Shown: positions 25,996-34,866 of the stretch, one piece after another | Position numbering within the stretch: position 1 is the first letter of the stretch | Layout: each line of letters opens with the position of its first letter | From: Hyphomicrobiales bacterium | Lineage (GTDB): Bacteria; Pseudomonadota; Alphaproteobacteria; Rhizobiales; Devosiaceae | Direction: 5' to 3' | DNA length: 56,403 bases | Assembly (NCBI GenBank): GCA_900470445.1 | Contig: UCAU01000044.1 | Location: forward strand, 1 to 56,403 | Notes under the pieces: model-generated | Seen by the model: only the letters and a program-made list of their open reading frames with translations | Told to the model about the DNA's origin: nothing | Database searches by the model: none | Made by a program: the position numbers and the translations under genes

Positions 25996-27656
25996 CAGGC
26001 CGCGACCTCCAGCGCCTGGCTGGCGAGCTGCGCCGGCAGCGATATCGCCACAGTGGTCCCAAGCGAGGGGCTGGAATCAATCGCCAGCCGGCCCCCGCTC
26101 AGTTCGGCAATGGCGCGCGCAATCGAAATGCCCAGTCCCGGACCCACGCCATCACGCGTAAAGGTGGCATCGCCCAGCGCGAAGGGCTGCGACAGCGAAG
26201 CCAGCCGCTCCTCATCCATGCCGATGCCGGTATCGGTGATTTCGATGACCACGCCATCGGTGGCGGCGAAGGCGGCCAGCGTGATCTTCCCCCGCGCCGG
26301 GGTGAAGCGGATAGCGTTCTCAACGATATTGCCGACCATGCGCTGCAGCCCGAGCCGGTCACCGGTGACAATCGCGCCGCAGCCTTGGCGGAGGGAAAAA
26401 CTCACCCCGGCCCGCTGCGCCTGGCCGCGGAAGCGCTGCACCACGCTATCGAGCAGCGCGTCAACCGAGACGGGCTCGCTGCGCAATTCCTTGCGGCCGC
26501 CCTCAAGCTCCGCCAGATCAAGAATGGTGGCGAACGAAGCCAGCAGATGCTCGCCCGAGCTTTTGATGGAATTGACATAATCGGCATAGCGCGCATCGCC
26601 CAGCGGTCCATAGGTCTGGTGCCGCATCAGCTCGGCAAAGCCGATAATGTGGTTGAGCGGAGTGCGAATATCGTGGCTGAGATGGGCGAGGAAATTGGTC
26701 TTGGCGTGGCTGGCGGCCTCGGCCCGCAGCTTTTCCTCGTGATAGCGCCGGGCCAGATGGCGTTGCTCCTCGCGGATCGCGGCGAGCAGGGTATCGGTGC
26801 GCTTGCGTTCGGTAATGTCGCTGACCAGCGTCATGAAGGCGCCATCGTCCAGCGGGCGCTCGTCGATCAACAGGCATGAGCCGTCTTCGCCATGCAGCTC
26901 GAGCAGGCGGCTATGCTCGTCCTCGCTGATCGGTTTCATGTAGCCCCGGGCGATCAGGCGTTTGACCGCATCATGATAGCTGACTTTGACGCCTGCCAGG
27001 TTCAGCCGATCGCGATAGCGATCATTGCAGACGATCAGCTCGCCCATCCGCGTCCAGCAGGCCACGCCCATGGGGATGGCGGCGGCCAGCGTCTGGTAAT
27101 TCTGGCGCTGCAACAGGTCGGGCATGCCGGCCCGGCGGCGCCTGAATGCAACGAGCAGGGTGATGAGTGCGGCCAGCCCGAAGGCAACGCCGCTGCGGGT
27201 GGCCATGCCCGTCAAAGCCGGCATTTGCGCGGCTTCGAGGGCCAGCGTGCCATGCGAGCCCAGGGGGACGGCCTGGCCGAACAGGGTCGGTGCGGCGGTC
27301 GCGTCAGCGCCGGTCAGGCTGGCCTTGATGATGCTGGCATAACGGCCTGCCGAGTCCTTGAGCGCCACTTCTGCGGATTCCGGGGAAACGTCGGCAATGT
27401 CGGCGGCGATGGCGGTGCCGATCATGGCCAGCTCGCGCTGCACGTCATCGAGGGTTCGAGCGCTGTCATAGATGAAAAACAGGGTTGCCGCGAGCAGCGA
27501 GGTCAGCGCCACGGCAGCCGTGATGGGAGAGACGCGGAAACGAGCGGCCAGAGAAGCGGGGGCGGCCACGCGGCCCTTGGGGCGGTCAAACTCGGACTGT
27601 ACTTGGCCCGCGCCGAATCCTTCGGCGCCGGCGCCGGATTGCTCCGCCGACCGCAT
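25995..27656 (-). CDS. Membrane sensor histidine kinase with PAS-like domain
   Basis: A 553-residue kinase. TM1 lies near 45-65 (SPITAAVALTSLLAATLFFI), a short periplasmic domain follows, and TM2 near 155-170 (GVAFGLAALITLLVAF). A PAS-7-like domain (AIPMGVACWTRMGELIVCND through FMTLVSDITERKR) leads to the H-box with His near 327 (HLSHDIRTPLNHIIGFAEL). ATPase motifs are N (NIVENAIRFTP), G1 (DTGIGM) and G2 (GPGLGISIARAI). The start MRSAEQS has AGGAG six bases upstream, better than the ATG 66 bases earlier. No regulator gene is adjacent. The H-box type resembles PleC/DivJ-class kinases. Confidence 0.85.
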   Translation of the reverse strand: MRSAEQSGAGAEGFGAGQVQSEFDRPKGRVAAPASLAARFRVSPITAAVALTSLLAATLFFIYDSARTLDDVQRELAMIGTAIAADIADVSPESAEVALKDSAGRYASIIKASLTGADATAAPTLFGQAVPLGSHGTLALEAAQMPALTGMATRSGVAFGLAALITLLVAFRRRRAGMPDLLQRQNYQTLAAAIPMGVACWTRMGELIVCNDRYRDRLNLAGVKVSYHDAVKRLIARGYMKPISEDEHSRLLELHGEDGSCLLIDERPLDDGAFMTLVSDITERKRTDTLLAAIREEQRHLARRYHEEKLRAEAASHAKTNFLAHLSHDIRTPLNHIIGFAELMRHQTYGPLGDARYADYVNSIKSSGEHLLASFATILDLAELEGGRKELRSEPVSVDALLDSVVQRFRGQAQRAGVSFSLRQGCGAIVTGDRLGLQRMVGNIVENAIRFTPARGKITLAAFAATDGVVIEITDTGIGMDEERLASLSQPFALGDATFTRDGVGPGLGISIARAIAELSGGRLAIDSSPSLGTTVAISLPAQLASQALEVAA

Positions 27657-27735
27657 GGAATTCTCCTGTAAATGATATGGGTTTGCCCTAACCCGATTTG
27701 CCCTTAACAAAGCATGAATCAAGCCGGGGTGCCTT

Positions 27736-27763
27736 GTCCAGACCCCTCAATGGGGGCCTGGAC
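27736..27763 (-). terminator. Hairpin between pepN and the kinase gene
   Basis: Stem GTCCAGACCCC / GGGGGCCTGGAC around TCAAT, one mismatch, no T-run. It could slow transcription leaving pepN. A smaller AT-rich hairpin (AGAAGAA / TTCTTCT, 27806-27822) lies right behind the pepN stop. Both are weak as terminators. Confidence 0.3.
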
Positions 27764-27836
27764 GCCGTTGGACAAATTCGAGAGTCGTTTGAATCACTTA
27801 GCGGCAGAAGAAAAATTCTTCTATTTTCCGCTTGCG

Positions 27837-30473
27837 TTACTCCGCCAGCATGCGCGCCAGGATATCGGCCGTGTTGCGGCTGAGCTTACCGCCAGCCTGC
27901 AGCGCGGTAAGCGCGGAACGGGCTGCTTCGCGACGCTGCGGCTCCAGCATTTGCCAGATACGGAAGCCGGTCAGCACCCGTGCCGCGACCTGCGGATTGC
28001 GGGTGTCGATATCGGCCACGACCTCAGTAACGAAGCGGAACGCCGTGCCATCGGGACGGGTAAATTGCGCCGGATTGCTCATCACGAACGAGCCGAGCAG
28101 CGAGCGCAACCGATTGGGATTGGACTTGGGGAAGTCGGGCGCCGCCAGGATAGCCTTGATGCGCTCCAGCACACCCTCATCCTGCGCCAGCGCCGACACC
28201 ATCAGCCACTTGTCGAACACCAGCGGATTGGCGGTGAAGCGGGTGCGGAAATCGGCCAGCACGGTCGGCGCTTCTGCCGTCCAGGCGCTGCCCAAAATGG
28301 TCAGCGCCGCATAGCGGTCGGTCATATTGGTCGCTTCGGCATATTGCGTGGCGGCCAGAGCTGACGCCCCCGCCGCCTCGCTACCGACCAGCAGCGCCAG
28401 AACCCGATTGCGCAGCGCGCGCCGGCCGGTGCTCGCAGCGTCCGGCTGATAGGGCAGGGTGCTCGACAGGTTGGTATAGGCAATCAGCAAATCGCGGCCC
28501 AGCGGGCCAAACACCGCCTTGGTCAGCGCGTTGCGCACCTCGTGAATGCGTGCCGGGTCGATATCCTTGCCGATAGTGCGCCCAATCAACGCCTCGCCCG
28601 GCAAGCCCAAAGCCAGTGCCTTGAACGCGTCGTCGAGGTCCTTGTTGGCCAGCGTGTCGGCCATGGCCCGGCTCAAGCCTGCAACCGCATCGGACCAAGG
28701 CTTGCCCGTCGCTGCGTCCACCGCCAGCGCAGTCGCCACATCCTGCAAAGCCTGCCACCGCCCATAGGGATCGCTGTCATGCTGGGCGAGGAACAGGCGG
28801 TCGTCCTGCGTCAGATTGGTGTCGAGATTCACCGGCGCCGAGAACTCGCGCAGCAGCGATGGCACCGGTTTGTTGGCAATGCTCTTGAAGGTGATCTCGG
28901 CGCTGGCCTCGCGCAGCACGATCATGTCGTCCCGCACCTCGCCGCCGCTTACCGCGCTCCAGCCCATCGGACTGCCATTGGGGCCGATCAGCCCGAACTT
29001 GATGGGCAATACCAGCGGCTGCTTGGTCGGCTGGCCCGGCGTCGGCAGCGTCTCCTGGCTCAGCTTGAGCGTGTAAGTCTGGCTCGCAGCATCATAGCTG
29101 TCGCTCATGGTCAGGCGCGGCGTGCCGGCCTGCAGATACCAGGTCTTGAACTGCTCAAGGTCCACGTCATTGGCCTCGGCGAACACGGCAAGGAAAGCCT
29201 CGATCGTCGTCGCGTCGCCATCGTGGCGTTCGAAATAGAGGTCCATCCCCTTGCGGAAACCGGCTTCGCCCAGCAGCGTCGCCAGCATGCGCACGATCTC
29301 GGCGCCCTTTTCGTAGACGGTGGGCGTATAGAAATTGTTGATCTCGCGATACTGGTCCGGCCGCGCCGGATGGGCCAGCGGGCCGCCATCCTCGGGGAAC
29401 TGCGCAGAGCGCAACGTCACCACATCGGAAATGCGTTTCACCGCGCGGCTGCGCTCGTCGCTGGTGAATTCCTGGTCGCGATAAACCGTCAGCCCTTCCT
29501 TGAGGCAGAGCTGGAACCAGTCCCGGCAAGTGATTCTGTTGCCAGTCCAATTGTGGAAATATTCATGTGCGATGACGCGCTCGATATTCTCATAATCGGC
29601 ATCGGTTGCCGTCGCCGGCTGGGCGAAGACCAGCTTGTCGTTGAAGATATTGAGGCCCTTGTTTTCCATCGCGCCGAAGTTGAAATCGGAGACGGCGACG
29701 ATGTTGAAAATGTCGAGGTCATATTCGCGCCCGAAGCGCCTTTCGTCCCAGGCCATCGAGCGCTTGAGGCTGTCCATGGCCCAATGGCATTGGTCTTCCT
29801 TGCCATGCTCGCAGTAGATCGCCAGGTCCACCTTGCGGCCCGAGGCGGTGGTGAAGCTGTCGGTGATAGAACCCAGATCCCCCGCCACCAGCGCGAAGAG
29901 ATAAGCCGGCTTGGGGAACGGATCTTCCCACACCGCAAAATGCATGCCGTCGCCCGCATCGCCCTGACCCACCAGATTGCCATTGGCCAGCAGCACCGGC
30001 GCGAGGTCGCGTGGCGCTGTCATGGTCACCTTGAAGGTTGCCAGATTGTCCGGCCGGTCGAGATAATAGGTGATGCGCCGGAACCCTTCGGGCTCGCATT
30101 GCGTGCACCAGGTGCCGCTTGAGCGGTAGAGCCCCATCAGCTTGAGATTGCCCTCAGGCTTGAGCGTGACTTCGGTTTCCAGCACGAAGCGGCGCAGCGG
30201 CGGCTCGATAATGGTCAGGCCATTGTCATCGGCCGCATAGGCAACAAGCGCCAGCGGCGCGCCATCGATGGCCACCGAACTGAGCTTGAGGCCGTCCCCG
30301 TCCAGCACCAGCGGCGTGCCCGGCGCAGTCTCGGCTTGCGGCTCTATGGTCAGCAGCGCGCGCACCCGCGTCGTGTCGGCCAGAATGCGGAAATCGAGAT
30401 CGACCGCCGTGATTTTGTAGGGGCTGGGGGCATAATCTTTGAGATAGATCGTGTGCTCGGTTTCCGTGCGCAT
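27837..30473 (-). CDS. pepN: Aminopeptidase N (M1 family)
   Basis: An 878-residue zinc aminopeptidase for cytoplasmic peptide breakdown. The exopeptidase motif is FGAMENKGLNIFN (near residue 262). The zinc site HEYFHNWTGN (His-Glu-x2-His near 300) has its third ligand in LCLKEGLTVYRDQEF. An N-terminal beta domain and a C-terminal helical superdomain are both present, as in the Escherichia coli type. The length is normal. It is preceded by a 323-base gap and is transcribed away from the SoxR-controlled exporter. Confidence 0.95.
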   Translation of the reverse strand: MRTETEHTIYLKDYAPSPYKITAVDLDFRILADTTRVRALLTIEPQAETAPGTPLVLDGDGLKLSSVAIDGAPLALVAYAADDNGLTIIEPPLRRFVLETEVTLKPEGNLKLMGLYRSSGTWCTQCEPEGFRRITYYLDRPDNLATFKVTMTAPRDLAPVLLANGNLVGQGDAGDGMHFAVWEDPFPKPAYLFALVAGDLGSITDSFTTASGRKVDLAIYCEHGKEDQCHWAMDSLKRSMAWDERRFGREYDLDIFNIVAVSDFNFGAMENKGLNIFNDKLVFAQPATATDADYENIERVIAHEYFHNWTGNRITCRDWFQLCLKEGLTVYRDQEFTSDERSRAVKRISDVVTLRSAQFPEDGGPLAHPARPDQYREINNFYTPTVYEKGAEIVRMLATLLGEAGFRKGMDLYFERHDGDATTIEAFLAVFAEANDVDLEQFKTWYLQAGTPRLTMSDSYDAASQTYTLKLSQETLPTPGQPTKQPLVLPIKFGLIGPNGSPMGWSAVSGGEVRDDMIVLREASAEITFKSIANKPVPSLLREFSAPVNLDTNLTQDDRLFLAQHDSDPYGRWQALQDVATALAVDAATGKPWSDAVAGLSRAMADTLANKDLDDAFKALALGLPGEALIGRTIGKDIDPARIHEVRNALTKAVFGPLGRDLLIAYTNLSSTLPYQPDAASTGRRALRNRVLALLVGSEAAGASALAATQYAEATNMTDRYAALTILGSAWTAEAPTVLADFRTRFTANPLVFDKWLMVSALAQDEGVLERIKAILAAPDFPKSNPNRLRSLLGSFVMSNPAQFTRPDGTAFRFVTEVVADIDTRNPQVAARVLTGFRIWQMLEPQRREAARSALTALQAGGKLSRNTADILARMLAE

Positions 30474-30796
30474 GGCTACATCCAGTCACTGACAGTCTGA
30501 AAATAAGTGTGTCTGCCCGGCTACAGCAGACTCGGTTCTTTGGTGTATCTTAACGGGCTCGCGACTGCATCGGTTCTTTCTTCTCGCCAAGTGGACGGCA
30601 TGGGGACGAAGGTACTACAAGCCGCGACACGCTGCTCCTCTGGCCAATTGCGGGCGTATCGAGCGCGGTATCCAAATTTCCCGTCCGGCTTTACGCGCCA
30701 TCGGTCAGTTCTGCCTTGACCTCAACCATGCTTGAGGTCTTAGAGGCTCTGGCCATGAACGCTGGGCCCGCGGGCCAGAAACTATGGTGAATAACA
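30474..30796. other. 323-base intergenic region between divergent pepN and ABC exporter
   Basis: No credible gene: the one open frame on the plus strand (30507-30719) has no coding character and no ribosome site. The right side holds the SoxR-type promoter described separately and a GC-rich inverted repeat (CTGGCC 30749-30754 with GGCCAG 30773-30778). Nothing recognisable was found in the left 200 bases apart from presumed pepN promoter sequence. Confidence 0.6.
30716..30746 (+). promoter_or_regulatory. SoxR-type promoter of the ABC exporter
   Basis: A -35 TTGACC (30716-30721) and -10 TAGAGG (30741-30746) are separated by 19 bases, the over-long spacer used by MerR-family activators. Centred in the spacer is CCTCAA (30720-30725), six bases, then TTGAGG (30732-30737). 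These are the same half-sites and spacing as the Escherichia coli soxS operator, extended here to ACCTCAA/TTGAGGT. SoxR would activate it when oxidised by redox-cycling compounds. The transporter ATG lies about 50 bases downstream. No soxR gene is in this window. Confidence 0.8.
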
Positions 30797-32647
30797 ATGT
30801 TGCGTTGGTTTGAACGGCGCCTGGAAGCCTACCCCTCGACGGAACCAACCGAGCCGCCCAAGGGCTTGCTGGCGTTCTGCCTTTATTACAGCCAGGGCGC
30901 CAAGAAGTGGCTGGCGCTGATGGCGTTTGCCGCGGCGGCTGTGGCCATCGGCGAAATCATCATCTTCGGCTTTATCGGCGATGTGGTGAATTGGCTGGCC
31001 GGGGCAAACCCCGACACCTTCCTGCAGACCGACGGCTGGAAACTCGCCCTGATGGGCGCGATGGTCATCTTCGTCCTGCCAGCATTCGCGCTGGTGTCGA
31101 CGCTGACCATGCACCAGACCCTGCTGGGCAATTTCCCGCAGCGCATCCGCTGGATGAGCCATCGCTACCTCATTCGCCAGTCGATGAGCTATTTCCAGGA
31201 TGAGTTTGCCGGCCGCATTGGCGCCAAGCTGATGCAGACCTCGCTCGCGGTGCGCGAAGTGGTCATGAAGCTGCTCGACATGCTGGTCTATGTCGTCGTG
31301 TACTTCACCGGCGCGGTGATCCTGGCGGCTTCGGCCGATTGGCGGCTGGCCATTCCCTTCCTGGTCTGGCTCGCCGCCTATGTCTCGATGATGTTCTATT
31401 TCATCCCGCGCATGGGCAAGATTTCCCAGGCGCAGGCTGATGCCCGCTCGATGATGACCGGCCGCATCGTCGACAGTTACACCAATATCGCCACGGTCAA
31501 GCTCTTCAGCCATTCCAATCGCGAGGAGGGCTATGCCAAGGAGGCGATGGACGAGTTCCTCGACACCGTCTACCGGCAGATGCGCCTGTTCACCGTGCTC
31601 AACATGCTGGTGCTGTGGTCCAATGCCCTGCTGCTCTTTGGTGTGGGTGCGACCGGCATCTGGCTGTGGATGCAGGGCTTGATGAGCCCGGGCGCGCTGG
31701 CGGTCTCGCTGGGCCTCGTCATGCGCTTCCAGGGCATGAGCCAATGGGTGATGTGGGAAATGTCGGCCCTGTTCGAAAATATCGGCACGGTCAAGGATGG
31801 CATTGCGTCGTTCTCGCTTCCCCGCGTCGTCTCCGATGCTCCGGGCGCCCAGCCCATCGGCCCCGTCAAGGGCGATATCAAGTTCGAGAATGTCTCGTTC
31901 CACTACGGCAAGAAAACCGGCGTGATCGATCATCTCAACCTGCATATCCGTCCGGGCGAAAAGATCGGCCTGGTCGGGCGCTCCGGCGCCGGCAAGTCGA
32001 CCATCGTCAACCTGCTGCTCCGCTTCTACGATCGCGCCGATGGCCATATCTTCGTGGATGGGCAGGACATCGCCAAGGTCACGCAGGATAGCCTGCGCGC
32101 CAATATCGGTGTGGTGACGCAGGATACGTCTCTGCTGCACCGTTCGGTGCGCGACAACATCGTCTATGGCCGCCCCGACGCGACCGAGGAGATGATGCGC
32201 GAAGCCGCCGACCTTGCCGAGGCCACAAGCTTCATCGAGGGGCTGAGCGACCTGCAGGGTCGCAGGGGCTTCGATGCCCATGTGGGCGAGCGGGGTGTCA
32301 AGCTCTCGGGCGGACAGCGCCAGCGTATCGCCATCGCCCGCGTCCTGCTCAAGAATGCGCCGATCCTGGTGCTCGACGAAGCCACCTCCGCCCTCGACAG
32401 CGAGGTCGAAGCGGCGATCCAGGGCCAGCTGCAATTGCTGATGAAGGGCAAGACGGTGATTGCCATCGCCCACCGCCTCTCCACCATCGCCATGATGGAC
32501 CGGCTGGTCGTGCTCGATAAGGGCGTCGTGGTCGAGCAGGGCACCCATGCCCAATTGCTCGAAACCGGTGGCATCTATGCCAGCCTCTGGCACCGCCAGT
32601 CGGGCGGCTTCATCGACGCCGACCAACCCGAAGAAGCGGCGCAATAA
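30797..32647 (+). CDS. ABC exporter, fused membrane and ATPase domains (MsbA/drug-efflux type)
   Basis: A 616-residue half-transporter, likely a homodimer. The six-helix exporter membrane domain spans about 30-330. The ATPase has Walker A GRSGAGKST (near 394), Q-loop VVTQDTSLLHRS, signature LSGGQRQR (near 502), Walker B ILVLDEATSALDSE (near 523) and switch His in AIAHRLST. The substrate is not evident from sequence. The SoxR-type promoter upstream suggests export of redox-active or toxic small molecules. It stands alone with its own terminator. The ribosome site before the ATG is weak. Confidence 0.88.
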   Translation: MLRWFERRLEAYPSTEPTEPPKGLLAFCLYYSQGAKKWLALMAFAAAAVAIGEIIIFGFIGDVVNWLAGANPDTFLQTDGWKLALMGAMVIFVLPAFALVSTLTMHQTLLGNFPQRIRWMSHRYLIRQSMSYFQDEFAGRIGAKLMQTSLAVREVVMKLLDMLVYVVVYFTGAVILAASADWRLAIPFLVWLAAYVSMMFYFIPRMGKISQAQADARSMMTGRIVDSYTNIATVKLFSHSNREEGYAKEAMDEFLDTVYRQMRLFTVLNMLVLWSNALLLFGVGATGIWLWMQGLMSPGALAVSLGLVMRFQGMSQWVMWEMSALFENIGTVKDGIASFSLPRVVSDAPGAQPIGPVKGDIKFENVSFHYGKKTGVIDHLNLHIRPGEKIGLVGRSGAGKSTIVNLLLRFYDRADGHIFVDGQDIAKVTQDSLRANIGVVTQDTSLLHRSVRDNIVYGRPDATEEMMREAADLAEATSFIEGLSDLQGRRGFDAHVGERGVKLSGGQRQRIAIARVLLKNAPILVLDEATSALDSEVEAAIQGQLQLLMKGKTVIAIAHRLSTIAMMDRLVVLDKGVVVEQGTHAQLLETGGIYASLWHRQSGGFIDADQPEEAAQ

Positions 32648-32652
32648 TCCAG

Positions 32653-32680
32653 ACGGGCCCTGCCATGGCGGGGCCCGTTT
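32653..32680. terminator. Terminator shared by convergent ABC exporter and GGDEF/EAL gene
   Basis: Stem ACGGGCCC / GGGCCCGT with a ten-base loop, followed by TTAC. It sits exactly between the two converging stop codons, so it may serve both. The T-run is short. Confidence 0.6.
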
Positions 32681-34649
32681 ACTTTCCGGCCCCAAACAGG
32701 CGGTTGCGGCTGGCCTGCCAGCCCGGCTGCGGGCTCGATAGCTTTTCCAGCATCATCTGCTGGGTCATTGGCCGGCCAAACAGATAGCCCTGCATCACCG
32801 AACCACCCAAGCCCAGCAGGGCCTCCAGTTGTTCCTCCGTCTCGATGCCCTCGAACACGCAGGACACGCCCAGGTTCCGGCACAGGTCGATCGTGGTCTT
32901 GATGATGGCGCGGCTGGTCGCGTCGCTGTTGACCACGGCCACGAAGCTGCGATCGATCTTGATGCGATCCAGCGGCAGCTTCTGCACATGCGTCAGGCTC
33001 GAATGGCCGGTGCCGAAATCATCCAGCGCAATCCGCGAACCCAGCGCCAACAGCGCCAGCAGCGCCGCATTGGCCTGTTGCATGTCGCCCATCACCGCCG
33101 TTTCGGTGATTTCAAAATCGATCCGGCAGGGCGTTCCCGCCTTCCCGATCAGTGACACGATGCCCTCGATCGCCGTCATCGAGCTGACATCATGCGCCGA
33201 GAGGTTGACCGAGAGCCGCATCGGCGGCGGCAATTGGTCGATCACCGCCAGGGCCTTGCGCACCACCGCCTGGGTGATCTTGGGCACGATGCCGGAATGC
33301 TCGGCCATCGGAATGAAATCGGCCGGCGATACCTCGCCCAAAACAGGGCTGCGCCAGCGCGCCAGCACTTCGTAACCGGTCACGCGGTCGAGCGAGATAT
33401 CGAATTGCGGCTGGAACAGCACATAGATTTCTTCATCGAGATCAGCCGTGTGCAAGGCGTGCTCCATGGCGCGAACCCGGCTGATTTCCTCCTCATGGCG
33501 CGCGGAAAATACCACGGCGCCGCCCCGCGCCTCCCGCTTGGCCACCGAGGTCACATAGTCCGCCCGGTCGAACAGAATTTCGGCCCCGTCCCCCGGCTGC
33601 GACAGCGCCACCCCGGCCGATGCCGTGACATGCAAGCTCGCCTCGGCAAAGACGAAAGGGCGCCGCACCACCGCGCACAATGTCTCGCCCCATGCGGCCG
33701 CTTGTGTTTCCGTGCGCGGTTCGTCGCAGATCAATCCGAACTGGGCATTGTCGAGCCGCGCCACATAGGCGCCCAGCGCGCGGGTGCGGTTGGCGACTTC
33801 CTGCAGCACACGATCGCCCGCGGCATGACCGAAGATTTCGTTGACCGATTTGAACTTGTCGAGATCGAGCCGCGCCACGCTCAGCCGTTTGCCAGCGGCG
33901 GCAGCCGCATCCAGCCGCGCCTGCAATTCGCGGTGAAAAGTGTGCCTGTTGGGCAATCCGGTCAGGCTATCCAGATGCGCCAGCCGCTCGTTTTCCGCAT
34001 AGAGGTTTTGCGCCTCATCCTGCTGCCGGGCCGTCTCCGAACGGGAAGCGACGAGGGCCGCGAAATCGCGCGAATTGCCCGCCACCACCACCAGCAAGGC
34101 CAGGGTGATCAGCAGCAGATTGATGGCCAGCACCACAAGTACCGGATTGCCGCTAAAGGCAAAAAAGCCAAAGAACGGCACCAGTACGCCCAATGCTGAC
34201 AATGCCGCTGCGACCCGCAGATAGCTGAGGCAAAACAGACAGCAAATGCTGGTAATGGCCATGTAGAACACCACATGCGCCTGCTGGAAGGCGTCGCCAT
34301 GCGGAAACAGCGCCAGCGCCCAGGCCGAGAACGCCAGCGACAGCGAAATGGCCACATAGGTCGTGCTGGTAAGCAAGGCAGCGGCTTGCTCGCCCGTGAG
34401 ATCGCTATGCCGCTTGCTCCACCACATGCCCAGCCGCGCAAGGCACGCCAGTATGAGCAGGCCGGGCACGCCATAGCGCAACATGGCCGGCGCCGCGCTC
34501 TGCGTTACGGCCAGCAAAATGCTATTGGCCACGAGGATGGCATAAAGCACGGGAGCCTGGCGGATGAAGGAGCGCGCCTGGGCCAGCGCAAGCTCCTGGT
34601 CTTTCGGCCGCGGGGCATAGCGCCCGGCCAATCTGTCAAATAGCGACAT
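32679..34649 (-). CDS. Membrane GGDEF/EAL protein with degenerate GGDEF (probable c-di-GMP phosphodiesterase)
   Basis: A 656-residue protein. An N-terminal domain of about 210 residues with five or six membrane helices leads to a GGDEF fold (DSLTGLPNRHTF, LDLDKFKSVNEIFGHAAGD). The active signature, normally RxGGDEF, reads ARLDNAQF, so cyclase activity is not expected. The EAL domain looks intact: EVLAR in place of EALVR, then NLSAHDV, EITET, DDFGTGHSSL, KIDRSFV and FEGIETEEQ. It probably hydrolyses c-di-GMP, with the dead GGDEF fold perhaps sensing GTP. It is divergent from the beta-mannosidase gene. Confidence 0.88.
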   Translation of the reverse strand: MSLFDRLAGRYAPRPKDQELALAQARSFIRQAPVLYAILVANSILLAVTQSAAPAMLRYGVPGLLILACLARLGMWWSKRHSDLTGEQAAALLTSTTYVAISLSLAFSAWALALFPHGDAFQQAHVVFYMAITSICCLFCLSYLRVAAALSALGVLVPFFGFFAFSGNPVLVVLAINLLLITLALLVVVAGNSRDFAALVASRSETARQQDEAQNLYAENERLAHLDSLTGLPNRHTFHRELQARLDAAAAAGKRLSVARLDLDKFKSVNEIFGHAAGDRVLQEVANRTRALGAYVARLDNAQFGLICDEPRTETQAAAWGETLCAVVRRPFVFAEASLHVTASAGVALSQPGDGAEILFDRADYVTSVAKREARGGAVVFSARHEEEISRVRAMEHALHTADLDEEIYVLFQPQFDISLDRVTGYEVLARWRSPVLGEVSPADFIPMAEHSGIVPKITQAVVRKALAVIDQLPPPMRLSVNLSAHDVSSMTAIEGIVSLIGKAGTPCRIDFEITETAVMGDMQQANAALLALLALGSRIALDDFGTGHSSLTHVQKLPLDRIKIDRSFVAVVNSDATSRAIIKTTIDLCRNLGVSCVFEGIETEEQLEALLGLGGSVMQGYLFGRPMTQQMMLEKLSSPQPGWQASRNRLFGAGK

Positions 34650-34832
34650 GGTCTACGAGCCCCCTCGTCGGGGCATATTACGCAATCAACCCCTAATACA
34701 TCGGTAACCCGTGCTGACCTAGTTGCCGGCTTCCGCAACGTTGCAAAAATCTGCTTTCGCCCATTGGCGATTCGGTCCGAACAGGCTAAAAACCGTTTCC
34801 GAAATCGATTGCATAAGCACTTCGCAAGGACA

Positions 34833-34851
34833 GACGCCCGCTCGCGGCGTC
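34833..34851 (+). other. Hairpin just upstream of the beta-mannosidase ribosome site
   Basis: GACGCC and GGCGTC with a seven-base loop, ending two bases before the GGAGGAG ribosome-binding site. It could influence translation or mRNA stability. Upstream, CCGTTTCCGAAATCGATTGC contains a short AATCGATT palindrome (34803-34810), possibly part of an operator. No regulator family can be assigned. Confidence 0.35.
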
Positions 34852-34866
34852 TTGGAGGAGATCTCA

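Noticed and set aside
28542..30122. 526-codon plus-strand frame opposite pepN
   Set aside because: Antisense shadow of a gene with an intact zinc site. No ribosome site or family motif.
30507..30719. 70-codon frame in the pepN-exporter gap
   Set aside because: No ribosome site, no recognisable domain, and it runs into the SoxR-type promoter.
30782..32695. 637-codon minus-strand frame opposite the ABC exporter
   Set aside because: Low-complexity, His/Asp/Gly-rich product typical of antisense frames. The exporter motifs are on the plus strand.
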